Origin: Reclinomonas americana ATCC 50394
Taxonomy: Eukaryota > Jakobida > Jakobea > Jakobida
Direction: 5' to 3'
Length of the DNA: 49,398 bases
Assembly (NCBI GenBank): GCA_048213135.1
Contig: PS015060.1
Location: forward strand, 57,835-107,232
Shown: positions 1 through 12,120 of the stretch, piece after piece
How the letters are laid out: each line of letters begins with the position of its first letter
Numbering within the stretch: the first letter of the stretch is position 1
The notes under the pieces: generated by a model
The model's database searches: none
Seen by the model: the letters and a program-made list of their open reading frames with translations, nothing else
Told to the model about the DNA's origin: nothing
Translations under genes and position numbers: made by a program

Positions 1-81
1 CCCTCTTCCCTCTCCCTCTCTCTCTCCCTCTCCCTCTCCTTTCCACGCTTACCTCTTTCCGCCTCTCTCCTCATACGCCAG

Positions 82-3000
82 GTGTTGGAGACCATTAGCT
101 CGTGCGGCTTCGAGGCCGACGTGGTGGAGGAACGCGGCGATGTCCCGGCGCTGGAATTCGGCGTCACCGGCATGAAATGCGAGAGCTGCGTGGGGAAGAT
201 TGAGCGTGGTGTCGGCGCGCTTCCCGGCGTGTTGTCGGTGCGTGTGGACCTGGCCGGCGGCACTGTCACCGTGTGGGGTTCGGTGGCCGCGGAAGTCGTG
301 TATCAGGCTGTGCGGGAACTGGGCTTTTTGATTCGCGGCGTCGATGAGGAGAAGAGTTGCGCACGCCGTCTATTGTCTTTTTTCACTCGCGCCTTTTGCC
401 TCACGTCTTCCCTGCCGCAGCCACCGAGAGATTTGAGTTGATTGTGCGCGGACTGACGGACGAGAAAAAAGCGGCGAGTGTGGAATGCTCGATTGCATTC
501 ACCGACGGTGTCGATGAGGTGACCGTGGACCGCAACTCGGGGCGAGTGACTGTGCTCGGTCGAGTTGCATTCTCGTCGGTGAGCGCGCTTGTCTCCATGT
601 CTCATTCCTTGTCAACCGTGGCTGACGTAGGAGCGGCAGATTGAGGAGCATTTGAAGGCAGCCGGCGTGGAGATTGTGTCGGGCGCACCGTCTTCATTAT
701 CTTCATCTCCATCATCTGCTGCTGCTGCTGCCCCCGCTGCCTATGGCGCCGTGATGGTTGTATCTGCGATTGAGGGCATGAAGTGCAACGGTTGCGTCGG
801 CAAGGCCACGCGCGCCATCTCGGCCATTCCCGGTGTACAGAGTGTGGTGGTGGACCTGGCGAGCAAGACGGCGACGATCAACACGTCGTCACCGGTCAGC
901 AAGACTGCCGTGGTTGAGGCACTGACCGCCGTCAACCTGCGTGTGGTCGAGCCGAGCGGCAGCGACGGCCAGCCGGCGTCGGCCTTGTCGCCCACGGCAG
1001 CCGCCTCTTCTCCATCGTCAGTGATGGTCGTATCTTCCATCGAGGGCATGAAGTGCAACGGTTGCGTCGGCAAGGCTACGCGCGCCATCTCGGCCATTCC
1101 CGGTGTACAGAGTGTGACGGTAGACCTGGCGAGCAAGACGGCGACCATCAACACGTCGGCACCGGTCAGCAAAACTGCCGTGGTTGAGGCACTGACCGCC
1201 GTCAACCTGCGTGTGGTCGAGCCGAGCGGCAGCGACGGCCAGCCGGCGTCGGCCTTGTCGCCCACGGCAGCCGCCTCTTCTCCATCGTCAGTGATGGTCG
1301 TATCTTCCATTGAAGGCATGAAGTGCAACGGCTGCGTCGGCAAGGCCACGCGCGCCATCTCGGCCATTCCCGGCGTGCAGAGTGTGGTGGTGGACCTGGC
1401 GAGCAAGACGGCGACGATCAACACGTCGGCACCGGTCAGCAAGACTGCCGTGGTTGAGGCACTGACCGCCGTCAACCTGCGTGTGGTCGAGCCGAGCGGC
1501 AGCGACTTGTCGCCGCCCGCGCCATCGCGGCCGCCGGTCCCCGTGGCCACCGACGCTGGCCCGACGTTGCCGCTGGTGATCACCGGCATTGAGGGCATGA
1601 AGTGCCAGAGCTGTGTGGGCAAGATTACTCGCGCCCTCGCGGCTGTGCCAGGTGTCGTTGGTGCGGCAGTGGATTTGCAAGCCAAGACAGCCACCGTGAA
1701 TGGAGCCGCCTCTCTGTCGCTGTTGCATGATGCCATTCGTGCCGCTGGCTTTAAGATTCGCGCTCTCGACGTCATTCCCGGTTGCGTCCCTCCTCCCTTT
1801 GCAGTCCTAATTGCATCTATGAATGTGTCTGTGTTCTCACCCCTCTTTCCCCTTCTCGCAGACATGACCAAGTTCACCCTGTTTGTGCCGTCGCTGACGT
1901 CGCGGCAGGTGGCCACGGAGCTCGAGTGGGCGCTGACATCGTTGGATGGAGTCGACGAGGCTGTTGTCGACATTGACACGTCGCTGGTGACGGTGACGGG
2001 TCGTGTGCTGCTTCCGTGGGTCCACGAGTGCATCCAGCAGCACGGACTGACGGTGGAGACGCGCACACTGACGGTGCCCATTGAGGGCATGCGCTGCGTC
2101 AACGGCTGCGCCAACAAGATTCAGCAGGCACTGGCCAAGTTGGTTGGCGTCGTCGAGGCTGCCGTCGACTTTGAGCACAAGGTGGCATTGGTGCGCGGCG
2201 ACGGTGTCGACTTGGAGACTGTGCGCGACACGATTCGGCGACTCGGATTCAAGGTGGCCGACGTCGATGTGCCTGAAGGTGCGACATTGTGCAATCTTTC
2301 GCCCCTTTGTTTACCTCTTCTCATCAGCCATGGGTGTGTGCTCAGAAATGTCCCGACACGTGGTCGCCGTGGACGGCCTGCGGTGCGAGAAGCGCGACGC
2401 TCTCAAGTTGGAGCGCGAGCTGTCGTACATCCCGGGAGTCACCGACGCCCACGTGAACTTCACCAACAAGACGGCCACGGTGTGCGGCCATGTGACTCGC
2501 GACGATGTTGTGGCGTGTGTCGTGCGCGCGGGATACGTGGCAGCCGATGCCGCGTCGGCGCAGCGTGACATGCGCTTCTCGCTGCGTGGTCTGCTCACCA
2601 GCGACGTGTCGAAGAATCTGCTGTGGGCCATTCAGTGCCTCGACGGCATCACCCTCGTTACGATTGACGACGCCGCGTGTACCGTGCGTGTCGTCGGCAC
2701 GGCGGAAGCGGAAGCCGTGCAGAGGTGCATTCGTGAGCACGGTCTCGACGTGCAAGATGTGCAAGGTGCGTTTTCTGCGATCTCTTTGTCTCTCTCTCTC
2801 TCTCGCGCGCTCCTACCTCCGAAACCTCACCACCACTTGCGCAGTGACGACTGCGAAGCCGGCCAATGTGACTCCCGGCTCACCGGGCGCATCGCTGTCT
2901 CCATCGTCGTCCTCATCGTCACCGCCGCGAAGCAATGCTCGGCAGTACGTAATCCCAATTGTCGGCATGCGGTGCGAGCAGTCGTGTGCACGGCTGCTGG

Positions 3001-6000
3001 CACGTGCGCTGTCGGCGTTGAAGGGCGTCAGCCATGCGTCTGTCGACTTTACCACGAAGCAAGCCACGGTGATTGCCACGTGTACGGAGGACGACTTGCA
3101 TCGCGTGATTGCACAGCAAGGATTCGGAGTCGGCGAAGACACTTCAGTGGCCAGCACGGCGCCGACCACCAAGCGTTTCGTCCCCACCCTTCACCATTCG
3201 CACCCACCACAGATTGTGCTCATCCTTTGTCGTGACGGCTGCAGGTCGTGACCGAGAGCTGACACTGGAGCTTGAAGGACTGCGGCCGACCTCTGTGCCG
3301 CTGGTGGAGAAGCGGTTGCGAGACATTCCCGGAGTGTTGAGCGTGCGCGTCGTTGCGTACTGCTTGTTGGCCCTTGTCTACTCGGTGCCTGCAGGTTGCC
3401 TGACTTGACTTGCACAGGATCCGTTGCGGCGATATGTGGTTGTGCGGAGTGCGGCCGACGGAGAGTTGCTGGATGTACGACTGCTCTCCGATGTGATTGT
3501 GGCGTCCCAGCGTGGAGTGCGCGTGCGCGTGGCCATGCAGTCGCTGGCCACCCCCATTTCGACTCTTGGGCTGGCGGCGTCTCCGATTTCGCCAAGTGCG
3601 TACATCTCTCTCTATCTCTCTTTCTTTCTTACTCATTTTCTTCCTTATGTGTTTCTCTCTTTCTTTGTCTGTCTCCCTCTTTCTCTCTGTGTGTATCTCT
3701 CTTTCTTTCGCTGATTCTCATCCCTTTTCCTCATCGTTGCAGCTGGCGAATCCACCGGCAGCAATGTCAGCCTGGCCTCCACCACGCTGGCGTATTCGTC
3801 GACCGACGAAGACGACACTGGCAACGTGTCGCTGCTAAGTGGCAAGCATGTGTCGAAACGGCAATTCCGACGCGACGGGCAGCGCCGGAAGCGCGGAGAG
3901 CTGCAAAAGTACTTGGAGACGCACGAGGGTCCTGCGGTGGCCGTGGAAAACGTTCCAGAGTCAGGCACAGGTCGCTGGGTGTTTGAGGTGATGGGCATGA
4001 CGTGTGCGTCGTGCGTCGGCAACATCACCAGTGCCGTGCGCGAGATTCCCGGTGTCTCCTCGGTGGACGTCAATCTCATCACGCAAAAGGCGACCATTCA
4101 AGGCGAGACCATGATGCTGTCCACGAAGCGGCTGGACGAAGCCATTCGTGAGCTCGGCTATCATCCGCGGGTGATTATGGAGCCGTCAGACAGGGTATGC
4201 GCCTTGCTTTTTTTTGTGACTCCCTTTGTATTTCCACTCTTCCTTCTCATTCTGTGATATAGAAACCCTCGGACGACTCGTATCTGTTCCAGGTCGAGGG
4301 CATGACGTGCTCGTCGTGTGTGAGTGCCGTCGAGCACGCATTGTACTCGGTTGCCGGCGTGTCACGTGCCTCGGTCAACTTTGCCACCAGTCGAGCCAAG
4401 GTGGACCTGCGTTCGCCGGGGGCCACCGATGTCAAGTCGTTGATTGCAGTTGCGTTTGTGTTTTTGAGTATGTTTTGCTTTTTTCTCTGTCGTCGTGCTC
4501 ACCGCACGCATCGCAGGCGATTCAAGGCGCTGGGTTTTCCGCCAAGCAAATCGTGCGCACCAAGGCCATGGCGAGTGGCACGGAAGCGCGGTCCACATTA
4601 CTCCGTGAAGACGAGACACGCAAGTGGTGGCGACTGTTCAAGCTATCGTTGATATTCACTGTGCCGCTGCTGATTGTGTCGATGGTGTTGATGGAGTGGC
4701 ATCTCATGATGACAATGGTGCGCATGACATGCTTTTGCCCTGTCTCGTAGCATTTCTGCTCGTCTCTCAACTCCTATGTGTGTGTGTGTGCGCGCGCAGA
4801 TCATTGGAGGACTGACAGTGTCGCACTTGCTGCAACTGCTATTGTCATCGCCGGTGCATTTCTACTGCGGCCTGAGTTTCCACATTGGCGCCTACAAAGC
4901 ACTGCGACGCGGCAAAGCCAACATGGATGTGTTGGTGTCGCTGGGCACGAATGCAGCGTACCTCTACTCGCTCTTTGCTGTCGGCTACATGATGCTCTAT
5001 CCGGGTCAACAAGGTAATTGCTTTGTTTGTCGTCTGCGTCTTGCCTTGTCTAATTTTCCTGCTCACTCATACACATGAACACAGAGGGCGTGTTCTTTGA
5101 GACGTCGGCCGTGCTAATCATGTTCCTCACCCTCGGCAAGTTCCTGGAGAGCTTCGCCAAGGGCCGCACGTCGTCAGCGCTGCTGAAGCTGATGGAGCTG
5201 AATGCCGACACGGCTGTGGTTGTCGAGCTCGACGAGCACGGGCAGGTGACGTCGGAGAGGCAGGTGGATGCTGACGATGTCCTGCCGGGCGACATGGTCA
5301 AGGTGGTGCCGGGCGACAAGGTGCCGGTGGATGGCGTCGTGATTAGCGGCCTGTCGTCGGTCAACGAGTCCATGATCACGGGCGAGAGTGCACCGGTGGC
5401 CAAGGGTCCCGGCGACAAGGTGGTCGGTGGCACCGTGAACGGCGAGGGCGTCATGTTTGTGCGCTGCAGCAAGGTCGGCGCCGACTCGACACTCGGCCAG
5501 ATCGTGCGTCTCATCGAGGACGCCCAGACGTCGCAGGCGCCTGTGCAGCGTCTGGCCGACACCATTTCGTCGTGGTTTGTGCCGGTGAGTGACTTGAGTG
5601 CGCGAATGAGATTGCTCCGATGGTGATGAAAGCTGACAAGGTGGATGTATGGCAATACAGGTGGTGGCTGCTGTGGCGGTGGTGACATTTTTGGTGTGGT
5701 TTGTGCTCGGTGTGATGGATGCGTACCCGGCGCGATGGCGCGAGGAAGGTTTGTGCATGTGTGTATGAATTCTGGTGACGGTGGCGTGTGCGCAGCAATA
5801 CTCACTCGTCGTTTGCATGCAGGCATGAACTCGTTCCTGTTTGCTCTGCTGTGCGCCATTTCGGTGCTGGTCGTGGCCTGCCCGTGTGCACTTGGTCTCG
5901 CCACGCCGACGGCGGTGATGGTGGGCACTGGAGTCGGCGCCGAAATGGGCATTCTCATCAAGGGCGGCGAGGCGCTGGAGACCTTCCACCAGACCACCGC

Positions 6001-7869
6001 CATCATCTTTGACAAGACCGGAACATTAACACTCGGCAAGTTCCAAGTGCGCGAGGTCAAGACCTTTGTGCCCGACCGCGTCAACATGCGAGAAGTGCTG
6101 TCGCTGGCCTCGTCGGCGGAGAGCACCAGTGAGGTGAGTGTGCGAAGGGAGAAGGAGGGCGGGGGGGAGGAGGAGGGCATGTTTCTCATTTTTTATTGTT
6201 GGTGACATGCAGCATCCGATTGCCAAGGCGATTGTGGAGCACGCGCAGACTCTGTCGGTGCCCGTGTACACTCCGGGCGAATTCCGCGCGGTGCCTGGTC
6301 GCGGCATCTCCGCCATGTTGACGGAGCGGGCGCACATTGTGCAGCACTTGTGGGAGGCCGGCGTGGACAAGGTTCGGGAAAAGGGGGAAGGGGGAGGGGA
6401 AGGGGAAGGGGGTGGGGGGAGGGGAGGGGAGGGGAGGGGGAAGGGGGAGGGAAAGGGAAGGGAGGGGAGGGGAAGGGGGTGCAGGGCAGGGTCACTCCTC
6501 TCGTCTTTCTCTCTCTCTCCCTCTCTCTCCCTCTCTCTCTCTCTCTCTGTCTCTCTTTACTCTCGGTGGTGTTGCTGGCGGTGGTGTTGCTGGCGGTGGT
6601 GTTGCTGAGCAGCCGGTAACACCACCCAAGAAGAGCACGACTACCACTACTCGCTGAGACCGATGACACACAGCCGCATGTTGTCGACAGAGTGAAATGA
6701 GCGCAGCACAGAGAGAGAACGAGATGAGAACGACGCCGGACTTCGCGCTATGGTCCTGCACGTGTGTGTTTGTTGGCGGCTGTCGTCTGAGGCACCGCTC
6801 TCTGCCTCTTTCTCCCTCTTGCTCACTCCGTCTTTCCCTCCTCTCTCCCTCTCTCCCTCTCTACCTCTTTCATTCTATACTTCTTTCTCCCTTTCCCTCT
6901 TTCCCTCTCTACCTCTTTCCTTGTTTCCTTCTTCCTCTCTCTCCCTCTTTCCCTCTTCCCCTCCCTCCTCTCTTCCCTCTCTCTCTCCCTCCCTCTTTCA
7001 CTCCCTCCCTCCCTTCCGCCATCTCTCACTCTCCTTGCTGATTTACTCACCCCTGTATTCCCCCCTGCAGCGCACCCTGGTGGGCAGCCTTGCCTTTTTG
7101 GCCGACAACAACATTCCGATCAGCGGTCAGATGCGTGCGTTCATCGAGGAGGCGGAGCGTCGCGGCATGACTGTCGTTGCGTGCTGCTCACCATTCGTCA
7201 GTCTGTTCTCCGTCCATTCCCACTCACTCTCTGTCCCTCATTTAGGTGGCCGTCACTCTTGGCGACGCGCTGGTGGGCGCCATTTGCTTGGCCGACACGC
7301 CTCGCCCGGAGGCCCGTGGCACCATTGCCGCGCTGCGTGCCTCTGGCGTGCAGTGCTACATGGTCACTGGTGACCAGCCGTACGCCGCACAAATGGTGGC
7401 CGAGCACGTGGGCATTCCGCCGGCCAATGTGTTCGCCTCACGCCTGCCCGGCGACAAGACGGAGCGCGTGCAGGCGCTGCAGATGGAGGGCCACAAGGTC
7501 GCCGTCATTGGCGACGGCGTCAACGATGCACCGGCTCTGGTGCAGGCCGACGTGGGCGTGGCGGTCGGCTGCGGCACCGATGTGGCACTGGAGAGCGCCA
7601 AGGTGGTGCTGGTGAAGAACGATTTGCGCGACGTGCTCACCGCGCTCGATCTGGCGCGCACCACTTTCCGTCGCATCAAGCTCAACTACATTTGGGCTCT
7701 CGGCTACAACGTGCTGGCCATCCCGCTGGCCACCGGCATGTTCTTCCCGCTGATGGAGGTGCGCATGCCGCCGATTGTGGCCGGCGGTGCCATGATTATG
7801 AGCTCTCTCTCGGTGCTCGTGTCGTCGCTGCTGCTGCGGTGGTACAAGAAGCCGAGTGTCGCGCTCTGA
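82..7869 (+). CDS. Copper-transporting P1B-type ATPase (ATP7/CopA-like) with greatly expanded HMA N-terminus; 5' partial
   Basis: Pumps Cu(I) across a membrane using ATP. Exons by phase matching: 82-355, 421-578, 640-1780, 1862-2278, 2346-2765, 2845-3174, 3245-3351, 3418-3595, 3743-4194, 4263-4448, 4517-4717, 4800-5013, 5085-5584, 5661-5748, 5823-6133, 6213-6371, 7071-7175, 7246-7869. They sum to 5865 nt with no internal stop (at least 1954 aa). The N-terminal ~1200 residues hold one partial and 14 further HMA-like modules. The catalytic part has TGES (exon 5085), the ion-pathway CPC in ACPCALG and phosphorylation motif DKTGT (exon 5823), SE/HPIA split across the 6133/6213 junction, GDGVND (near 7510), and C-terminal YN and MSS membrane motifs, the P1B-1 copper signature. 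Bases 1-81 look like a pyrimidine-rich intron end, and the first exon opens in the last strand of an HMA module, so more of the gene lies upstream. Function is near certain; the intron 6372-7070 could hide a small exon. Confidence 0.95.
751..1505 (+). repeat. Three near-identical 270-bp tandem units, each encoding one HMA domain plus linker
   Basis: The codons before the first metal cysteine end at 780, 1050 and 1320, an exact 270-bp (90-residue) period. Each unit encodes IEGMKCNGC, a copy of the domain and the same Ser/Ala/Pro linker. Copies differ by only a few synonymous or conservative changes. This is a recent duplication inside one exon of the copper ATPase, or an actively homogenised array. 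Confidence 0.95.
6372..7070 (+). repeat. 699-bp intron: purine tract after donor, pyrimidine tract before acceptor
   Basis: This intron separates the HP-motif exon from the exon beginning RTLVGSLAF. Bases 6376-6480 are almost pure G/A. Bases 6500-6560 and 6800-7030 are almost pure C/T. A short direct repeat of a GGTGGTGTTGCTGGC-type unit lies at 6565-6606. No coding exon could be supported inside it, and the phase (0) matches directly from 6371 to 7071. Confidence 0.75.
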
Positions 7870-8620
7870 GAAAAGGGAAAGGGAGAGAAGGGAGAAAGGA
7901 TGTTAATGAAGAAAATCAATTTGCTTACGGTGCTTGGCGAGGGGAAAGGAGGGGAGTGGGAGGAGGAGTAGAAGGGAGAGAAAGTGGTGCGGGCGGAGAA
8001 GTTGATGAAAAACAAACAATGAGTTTGCTTGCTCCGAGCGAACACACACACGCGCACACGCAAGAAACCTGCTACTGCCTCGAGACTGCAACTTGGTCAT
8101 CAAGACAGCTGTTGCCAGCTTGTTGGTGAATGAATTGTCGAGCTGCGCGAAGTGAGCAAGAAGAAACGGAAAAGGAGAAACAAGAAAGAGAATGATTTTG
8201 ATGCAGATCTCAGTGCGCATTGTGCTACTGGCAGGAAGTCGAACGTGGGGAAGAAAACAATGCGTCCCCGTGTCCTGCTTCATCAAATCAACGAACTTGA
8301 ACGGTGAGATGTGGGAAGAGGCCACTCGACGCACGTCCACACTGTGCCTCTCTGTGCATAGTCACATGCACGAGCTCTGTCTCTTCCTGTTCCGCACATG
8401 CATGTGTTGCAAGAGTGTGTGTGAGTGTGTGTGCGCCATTTTTTCGCGCTCACACGCACACACACTCTGCACTTTGTCTGTGTGTTTGTTTGTGTGTGTG
8501 TTTGAGTCTCATGTTGCACTCTGCACATGTGATGTTTGCTTTCCATGTGCTCGATTTGGGATTGACATGTCTACTCACAACTTACCTCATTCACTCGCCC
8601 ACGCAGAGTAAAGAGAGAGC
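7870..8620. other. Intergenic spacer, copper ATPase to DDX19-like gene
   Basis: No coding signal was found. The spacer begins A/G-rich (7870-8000) and contains CA/GT-type microsatellite at 8400-8500. An E2F-like string, TTTTTTCGCGC, lies at about 8438-8450, some 180 bp before the helicase start codon. It presumably contains the 3' end of the pump transcript and the helicase promoter. Confidence 0.5.
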
Positions 8621-11600
8621 ATGTCAGCTGCCGCACCCGCCGCATCATCTGCTGGAGCAGCAGCAGCAGCAGCGCCTGCAAAGGCCACACCCGCAGGTTT
8701 GCAAGACGAAGAGAGAGAGAGAGAGGGAGAGGGAGAGAGACAGAGGAGAAGAAGAAGATAACGTGACGCCTGAAGCAGTCTAGGTGTCATCTTGCGCACA
8801 GCAGTGCGAAGAATGCATGCCAGAGTGAGCAGCTGAGGAGGGAGAAGAAGACAGCGAGGTGAGCGGCTGGAGCAGTATAGGATTACAAACTGCGAAAGAC
8901 TGCGATCAACGAGTGTGATCATGCAGAGGAGAGAGAGAAGGGAGCAGCTGAGGGCGATAAGTGATGAACACATGCTCAGTGATCTTGCGCAAGGAGAGAT
9001 ATGGAAGCTCAACGACGCTCTCTGCACACTATCCAAGTCTGTGGCGTCCCAGCTGTTACAAGGACTCTTCATCTTCTCCTACCGTTCTGTCACAATCGCC
9101 GTTTGCATGTGCTCTTCACATTGACGCGTCGCTTCGTCGTCTTCCGCTTTCCTTTCTCGACTCTTCTTCTTCTCCTACCGTTCTGTCACAATCGCCGTTT
9201 GCATGTGCTCTTCACATTGACGCGTCGCTTCGTCGTCTTCCGCTTTCCTTTCTCTCTCTCTCTCATTGTTGCTTGATCACACTCGTTGAGCAAGGAAGCC
9301 ACCTGAGTCGTCCTTGACTGCTTCATGCACATCTTTGTCCTCGTCCTCTTCTTTTCCTTATCCATTCTCCCTTCTCACTGAGCTTCTTCCATCACGGCAG
9401 CCACGGAGGGAGCTTCATCGTCGGCCGCTGCACCGCCGGCTGCCGATGACGAGGTGGCTGGATTGGCGGATCGTGTGGCGGCGACCAAGCTGGATGCTGA
9501 GGAGCAGACAGAGGTGCCGCGTGCACTCTTCAATCGGGAGCAGTACATTCAGCGAGTGGATTTGCTGCAGCACAACCCCGAGAGCCCACTGTTCTCGGCG
9601 AAAGCTTTTGATGATCCCGCGCTGCGCATGTTTCGTGGTCGCCACTGTCGCTGTTGGTCGTGGTTGTGGTCGTGGTGGTCATCTCTCACGCGTTGTTCTC
9701 GAGCAGCAAGCCGGAGATTCTGCGTGGTATCTTTGAGGTGAAGCAGTACAGACTGCCGTCGAAGATTCAGGAGGCCACACTGCCGCTGGTGCTCTGCGAT
9801 GCACCGTGCGTAGACTTGCCTCATCATCATGATGGTGTCATCTCGCGCTGAAATCCATCTTTTCCATTTCCATGTGGTATACAGTCGAGTGGGTCTCATT
9901 GGACAGGCGCCAACGGGAACGGGCAAGAGCTTGTGTTTCATCACGGCTATGCTGCAGCGATGTGATCCGACCAAGGAGGTGCCGCAGGCGCTGTGCTTGT
10001 GCCCCACACGCGAACTGGCACGCATGCACGCAGTGGAGGTGCAGGAGGTCGGCAGATTCACCGGCCTCAAGGTGCGACAGGCGACACCGGGTGGCGACAG
10101 TTGAGTGCTGGGGATGGGAAATGACGGCAACGATGATGATGATGATGAGACGTGCTGACTGTGTGGGTGACGACGGTCTGCAGCGAGCCAGGTGACGCAG
10201 CAGATTGTGGTCGGCACGCCCGGCACGATTCTCAATCTCGTGCAAGAGCGCAAGTTGAATCTGCGCAATCTGCAAGTGTGGGTGATTGACGAGGCCGATC
10301 ACATGATGGAGCAATTCCGCGAGGATACCGATAATCTCAAGAAGTGAGTGGGAGGAGAAGGGGAGAGATGAGGGAGAAGGAGAGGGGTGTATGTGCTGTC
10401 CTCTCGCAATGTCTTCACAAATCTTTTTCTCTCCATTCTGATCTGACACTTGCTCCCTTTCCTCGCAACCCCCTGCAGGAAGATTCCACCGGGCACCCAA
10501 GTGCTTCTCTTCTCGGCCACATTTGCGGAGAACCCGGATCTGCAAAAGTTTGCCGTGTCCCTGGTCGGCAAGGACGCCAACATTGTGAAGGTGCAGGAGT
10601 CGGAGTCTGCCACGTCGAGCACAGTGGTGCACTTTGAGCTGGATTGCGGCAGCCCGGCCAATCGGCTTCAGGCGTTCAGCAAGCTGTACCCGAAGTTGCC
10701 GGCGGGCAAGACCATTGTGTTTGTCAACGTTGCGTCTTTGATTTGGAAATGGAGGGTGCATTGTGCAACAGGCAAAACTCACCACCACGGTACAACACAG
10801 ACACGAAAGGGAGCCGAGGAAGTTGGCCTTGCGATTCACGACACGTGCGGGCTCACCACGGCGGTGTTGACAGGAGGTGTGTGTGTGTGGTGAAGGGAGG
10901 GAGGGAGGGAGAGAGCGTGGAGAAGGAAGGAAGGGAAAGGGAATACTGTGAAGATGGAAGAACAATCAGGAAGAAAGCACAATGAGTGAGTGAGAGAGCG
11001 TCTGAGAGAGAGAGGAAGGAGGAGGACAATTGGATAAGCGAGAGAGAGATATTGTGACACTGTTCGCCTTCGTGATCCGCGAATCTCACTCGCATTTTCT
11101 CTGGCGACACACAGCTCGTGACCCCAGCCAACGTGACGTGGTGGTGGATCAGTTCCGCTCCGGCACGCACTCAGTACTCGTAGCCACCGATGTTTTGGCT
11201 CGTGGTTTTGATGAGCTGGAGGTGAGAATGGAAGTACAAGGGGCATGCCAGTGTGTGCTTGTTACGTATTCACTGGATGTGTCACCAGACGACGGCGGTA
11301 ATTAACTGGGACGTACCATCGGCACAACACAACGGCAAGGACATGGCGCAAGTGGTGTACCAGCATCGCGCTGGTCGCTGCGGACGCTTTGGCAATCGGG
11401 GAGCTTGTGTCACGTTCATTGTCGATCGGTTGTCGCGTGAGACATGGACTCGTTGCGTTGGGGGGAGAAGGGAGAGATTGGGAGAGAAGAAGGGAGCGTG
11501 CTATCTCGTATCGTTTCTGCGCGCGTGTCTCTCTGCCAACCTGTTTCTCCTTCGTCCTCTTGTTTCTCCTCCCAAAGCGTGTTCTTCTTTTCACCTCGAT

Positions 11601-12120
11601 GTCTGGCTCGCTCTCTTTCCCTCTCCGTGTTTGTGTGCGTGTGTGTGTGTGTGTGTGTGTCATTACTGGACTCATCTACTCTCTTGTGTCGCACTGGACG
11701 CATGTAACTCTCAAATCCTTTGAAGGCTGTTTTTCTTGCCATTGTGTCGATTTCTGTCGATTCGTTTCCGAGTCCTCTGTGCTCTCTTTCACTATTCGCA
11801 TGTTGCACATGGAGTGTTTCACCCTCGGTCATCGGGAGTCGTGTTCACCCAGCATGTTCTTCAACCTCTCAGTGCGTGCGTGCTGTTGTCTATCCTCTCA
11901 TTCTCTGTTCTCTGTCGCACACGGCGTGTGTCACTCTCTCCGTGTGTTCTCCAACCTCGCCAGTCACTTTGCATGTCTATTCTTCACAATCTTCCCCTCA
12001 CCTTCTCCCTCCCCTTCTCCATCCACAGGCATCAAGCGCTTCCAGGAGGCGGTCTACACGCTGGACCCGCAAGACTGGGACAAGAATGAGGAGCTGGTGA
12101 ATTCCAAGCTGCAGGAATAG
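8621..12120 (+). CDS. DEAD-box RNA helicase, DDX19/Dbp5 family (nuclear mRNA export)
   Basis: Exons 8621-8696, 9401-9629, 9707-9805, 9885-10090, 10184-10343, 10479-10728, 10801-10876, 11115-11221, 11289-11451, 12029-12120 sum to 1458 nt (485 aa), close to the usual Dbp5/DDX19 length. Seen in order: Ala-rich leader, SPLFSAKAF, Q-motif KIQE, Walker A APTGTGKS, PTRELA, GTPGT, DEAD, SAT, TDVLARGFD, HRAGRCGR, and the Dbp5-type tail with DPQDWD. Family members remodel mRNPs at the cytoplasmic face of the nuclear pore. Motif VI departs from the common HRIGRTGR form. The start is the ATG at 8621, giving a first exon that ends in phase 1 as needed. The neighbouring convergent gene is a nucleoporin of the same pathway, probably by chance. 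Confidence 0.93.
8697..9400 (+). repeat. 704-bp first intron of the DDX19-like gene, with a ~96-bp tandem duplication
   Basis: A GA-rich run (8708-8760) follows the donor and CT-rich sequence precedes the acceptor. Two near-identical ~96-bp units lie head to tail at about 9065-9160 and 9161-9256; both carry CTACCGTTCTGTCACAATCG. Stops in the frames rule out continuous coding. Confidence 0.85.
11452..12028 (+). other. 577-bp last intron of the DDX19-like gene
   Basis: It starts with a GTTGCG donor and ends CACAG at 12028. Phase 1 on both sides joins the conserved helicase core to the 92-nt last exon. It holds a (GT)n tract near 11638-11662 and CT-rich sequence; no other exon is apparent. Confidence 0.8.

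Noticed and set aside
751-1505. CRISPR-like regular repeat
   Set aside because: Units are 270 bp with coding continuity and conserved protein; nothing like short repeats with unique spacers, and the genome is eukaryotic.
741-2117. 458-aa minus-strand frame across the HMA repeats
   Set aside because: Antisense shadow of the repeated HMA exon; it repeats with the same 270-bp period and matches no family.
9401-12120. Assignment as eIF4A or a generic DEAD-box helicase
   Set aside because: SPLFSAKAF, the DPQDWD-type tail and overall length fit DDX19/Dbp5 better.
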